Below are positions 63,056 to 64,000 of a stretch of DNA of 64,000 nt, piece by piece (within the stretch, counting starts at the first letter, position 1; each line of letters opens with the position of its first letter). The DNA is from Phosphitispora fastidiosa (GTDB taxonomy: Bacteria; Bacillota; Thermincolia; Thermincolales; UBA2595). The stretch spans positions 56,720 through 120,719 of the forward strand of contig NZ_JAHHUL010000012.1 in the NCBI RefSeq assembly GCF_019008365.1. Direction: 5' to 3'. Under the pieces are notes generated by a model. The model made no database searches. It saw nothing but the letters and a program-made list of their open reading frames with translations, and was not told the DNA's origin. Both the position numbers and the translations under genes were made by a program.

Positions 63056-63739
63056 TTAAACATTGGCATTTTTTGCGCAAAAATCAGTTTTTATCATATA
63101 GTATTTCCCGTTGTAGCCTAGAATCCCTGACTCCTTCAACTCCCGCAAAACTTGAGAGACCTTTACTCTGGAAGCTCCAATCATGCTGCCCATCTCCTGC
63201 TGCGTAATTCTTAATTCTATAATCGTCATATTTGTTGTTATTTTTCCATATTCATTGGCCAGCCGGAGCAATAGCCGCAGCAGCTTCTCTTTTACTGATG
63301 CCCCTGAAGTTTCGCTGACCTGCTGCATTGCCGCATTCAACTTGCGGGCTAGATGGCTGATTATCTTGACCGCAAATTTAGGATTACGCTGAACTATCAG
63401 TTCTAAATCGCTCCTGTTAAAAGCACATAACCTAACATCTTCTAGAGCAACAGCGCTAAAAATCATTTCCTGTTCCTGAAATAATGCCGTTTCTCCCAAA
63501 ACATCTCCTGGGCCAATGATATTGATAATAATTTCCCTGCCCTCCTCAGTGTTTTGAATCAGCTTCAGCTTGCCTGACTTTATCAGGTATATCGCATGAT
63601 CATGTTCTCCCTGACGGAATAAATACTGTCCCTTAAGTACTGATTTGTTTAGCGCTCCAGGGCAGATGCTATAAAAATCATCGTTATCCAAACCCTCAAA
63701 TAATAGTAATTCTTTTAAACAAAGTACACCTCGTTGCAT
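63056..63739 (-). CDS. Crp/Fnr-family transcriptional regulator
   Basis: 227 residues. N-terminal cyclic-nucleotide-binding-like barrel (KGQYLFRQGEHDHAIYLIKS; IIGPGDVLGETALFQEQEM). A dimer helix follows (~125-155), and a C-terminal helix-turn-helix (LRITQQEMGSMIGASRVKVS). No Fnr-type N-terminal cysteine cluster, so it is probably not an iron-sulfur O2 sensor. The effector is unknown. Neighbours (PPOX protein, rRNA operon) give little clue. Confidence 0.9.
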   Translation of the reverse strand: MQRGVLCLKELLLFEGLDNDDFYSICPGALNKSVLKGQYLFRQGEHDHAIYLIKSGKLKLIQNTEEGREIIINIIGPGDVLGETALFQEQEMIFSAVALEDVRLCAFNRSDLELIVQRNPKFAVKIISHLARKLNAAMQQVSETSGASVKEKLLRLLLRLANEYGKITTNMTIIELRITQQEMGSMIGASRVKVSQVLRELKESGILGYNGKYYMIKTDFCAKNANV

Positions 63740-63839
63740 TTAAACTCACCACTTTTATTTTTTGCCTTTGTTACATATTCGATAAAGATAACTCAACTTC
63801 CTCCAGTAACTCAAACCAGATAATCATAATTAATCTCTA

Positions 63840-63913
63840 GCTCTATCGCAAGTCTGAAGCTCGGGTCGCTGTTGGAGGACGTCAGACTCATCCTTCCGGA
63901 ACATATCTGCCAC
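63840..63913 (-). repeat. Partial copy of the tuf-adjacent structured element, downstream of 5S rRNA
   Basis: Minus strand 63913-63877 matches the first 37 nt of the element at 33617 in 32 of 37 positions with no gap (GTGGCAGATATGTTC block, GAGTCTGA block, GTCC). After that similarity fades, and the closing arm GAACATGTCTGCCAC is absent. Internally AGTCTGA can pair with TCAGACT. Placed between the rRNA terminator and the Crp gene. Confidence 0.65.
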
Positions 63914-63935
63914 CTGCCCGCCTGCTATTCATACA

Positions 63936-63967
63936 GAAGAACCACTTGCTCTCACAAGTGGTTCTTC
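63936..63967 (-). terminator. Terminator of the rRNA operon
   Basis: Long stem GAAGAACCACTTG/CAAGTGGTTCTTC with a short loop, then TTCTGTATG on the minus strand. Lies just past the 5S rRNA 3' end. Confidence 0.85.
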
Positions 63968-63975
63968 ATATTAAA

Positions 63976-64000
63976 ATCCGGCAACGTCCTACTCTCCCAG
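63976..64000 (-). rRNA. rrf: 5S ribosomal RNA, 3' end only
   Basis: The minus strand reads CTGGGAGAGTAGGACGTTGC then CGGAT, the conserved 5S 3' terminus (GAGAGUAGG...GCCGG). The rest continues beyond the right edge, so a full rRNA operon is expected there. Confidence 0.88.

Overview
The window is a chromosomal segment from a spore-forming, low-to-mid GC Gram-positive bacterium (Bacillota, class Clostridia; most like the Peptococcaceae/Desulfotomaculum-Pelotomaculum group). The reasons are the Bacillota-type ribosomal superoperon order, SigH, CtsR-McsA-McsB-ClpC, RadA-DisA-CarD, Mini-RNase III, ThyX, and an EF-Tu with the cysteine-bearing insertion I associate with that group. The placement comes from gene content only.

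Almost everything is on the minus strand, so the map reads right to left. From about 36.0 kb down to 1 there is one long information-processing block. It starts with five tRNAs and a second tuf copy. An 830-bp non-coding gap follows, holding two large structured elements. Then come rpmG-secE-nusG-rplK-rplA, an L10-leader-controlled rplJ-rplL, rpoB-rpoC, an L7Ae-like gene, rpsL-rpsG-fusA-tuf, the S10/spc/alpha superoperon (rpsJ to rplQ), and the ECF vitamin-transporter genes ecfA1-ecfA2-ecfT, the last cut by the window edge. adk is missing from its usual place between secY and map.

From 36.1 to 47.1 kb lies a housekeeping cluster: sigH, yacP/rae1, rlmB, thyX, mrnC, cysS, cysE, gltX, a secreted DUF1002 protein, ispF, ispD, a PIN/TRAM membrane protein and carD. 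carD has two tandem sigma-A-type promoters. A small plus-strand gene of unknown function follows, then disA-radA, and then a heat-shock/protein-quality operon ctsR-clpB-mcsA-mcsB-clpC, in which clpB sits inside the usual ctsR operon. A good CtsR operator precedes ctsR.

The most unusual coding region is 58.1-62.0 kb. Two closely related plus-strand genes encode ~600-residue B12-binding/radical SAM proteins, probably the uncharacterised Ta0216 family. They are transcribed divergently from ctsR, and a second CtsR-like site lies upstream of them. The right end holds a tRNA-Asn, a flavin/PPOX-fold protein, a Crp/Fnr regulator, and the 3' end of a 5S rRNA with its terminator. Just beyond that terminator is a partial copy of the structured element found next to tuf at 33.6 kb.

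Where an open frame extends past a plausible start, I chose starts by ribosome binding site and family N-terminus; the reason is given in each entry.
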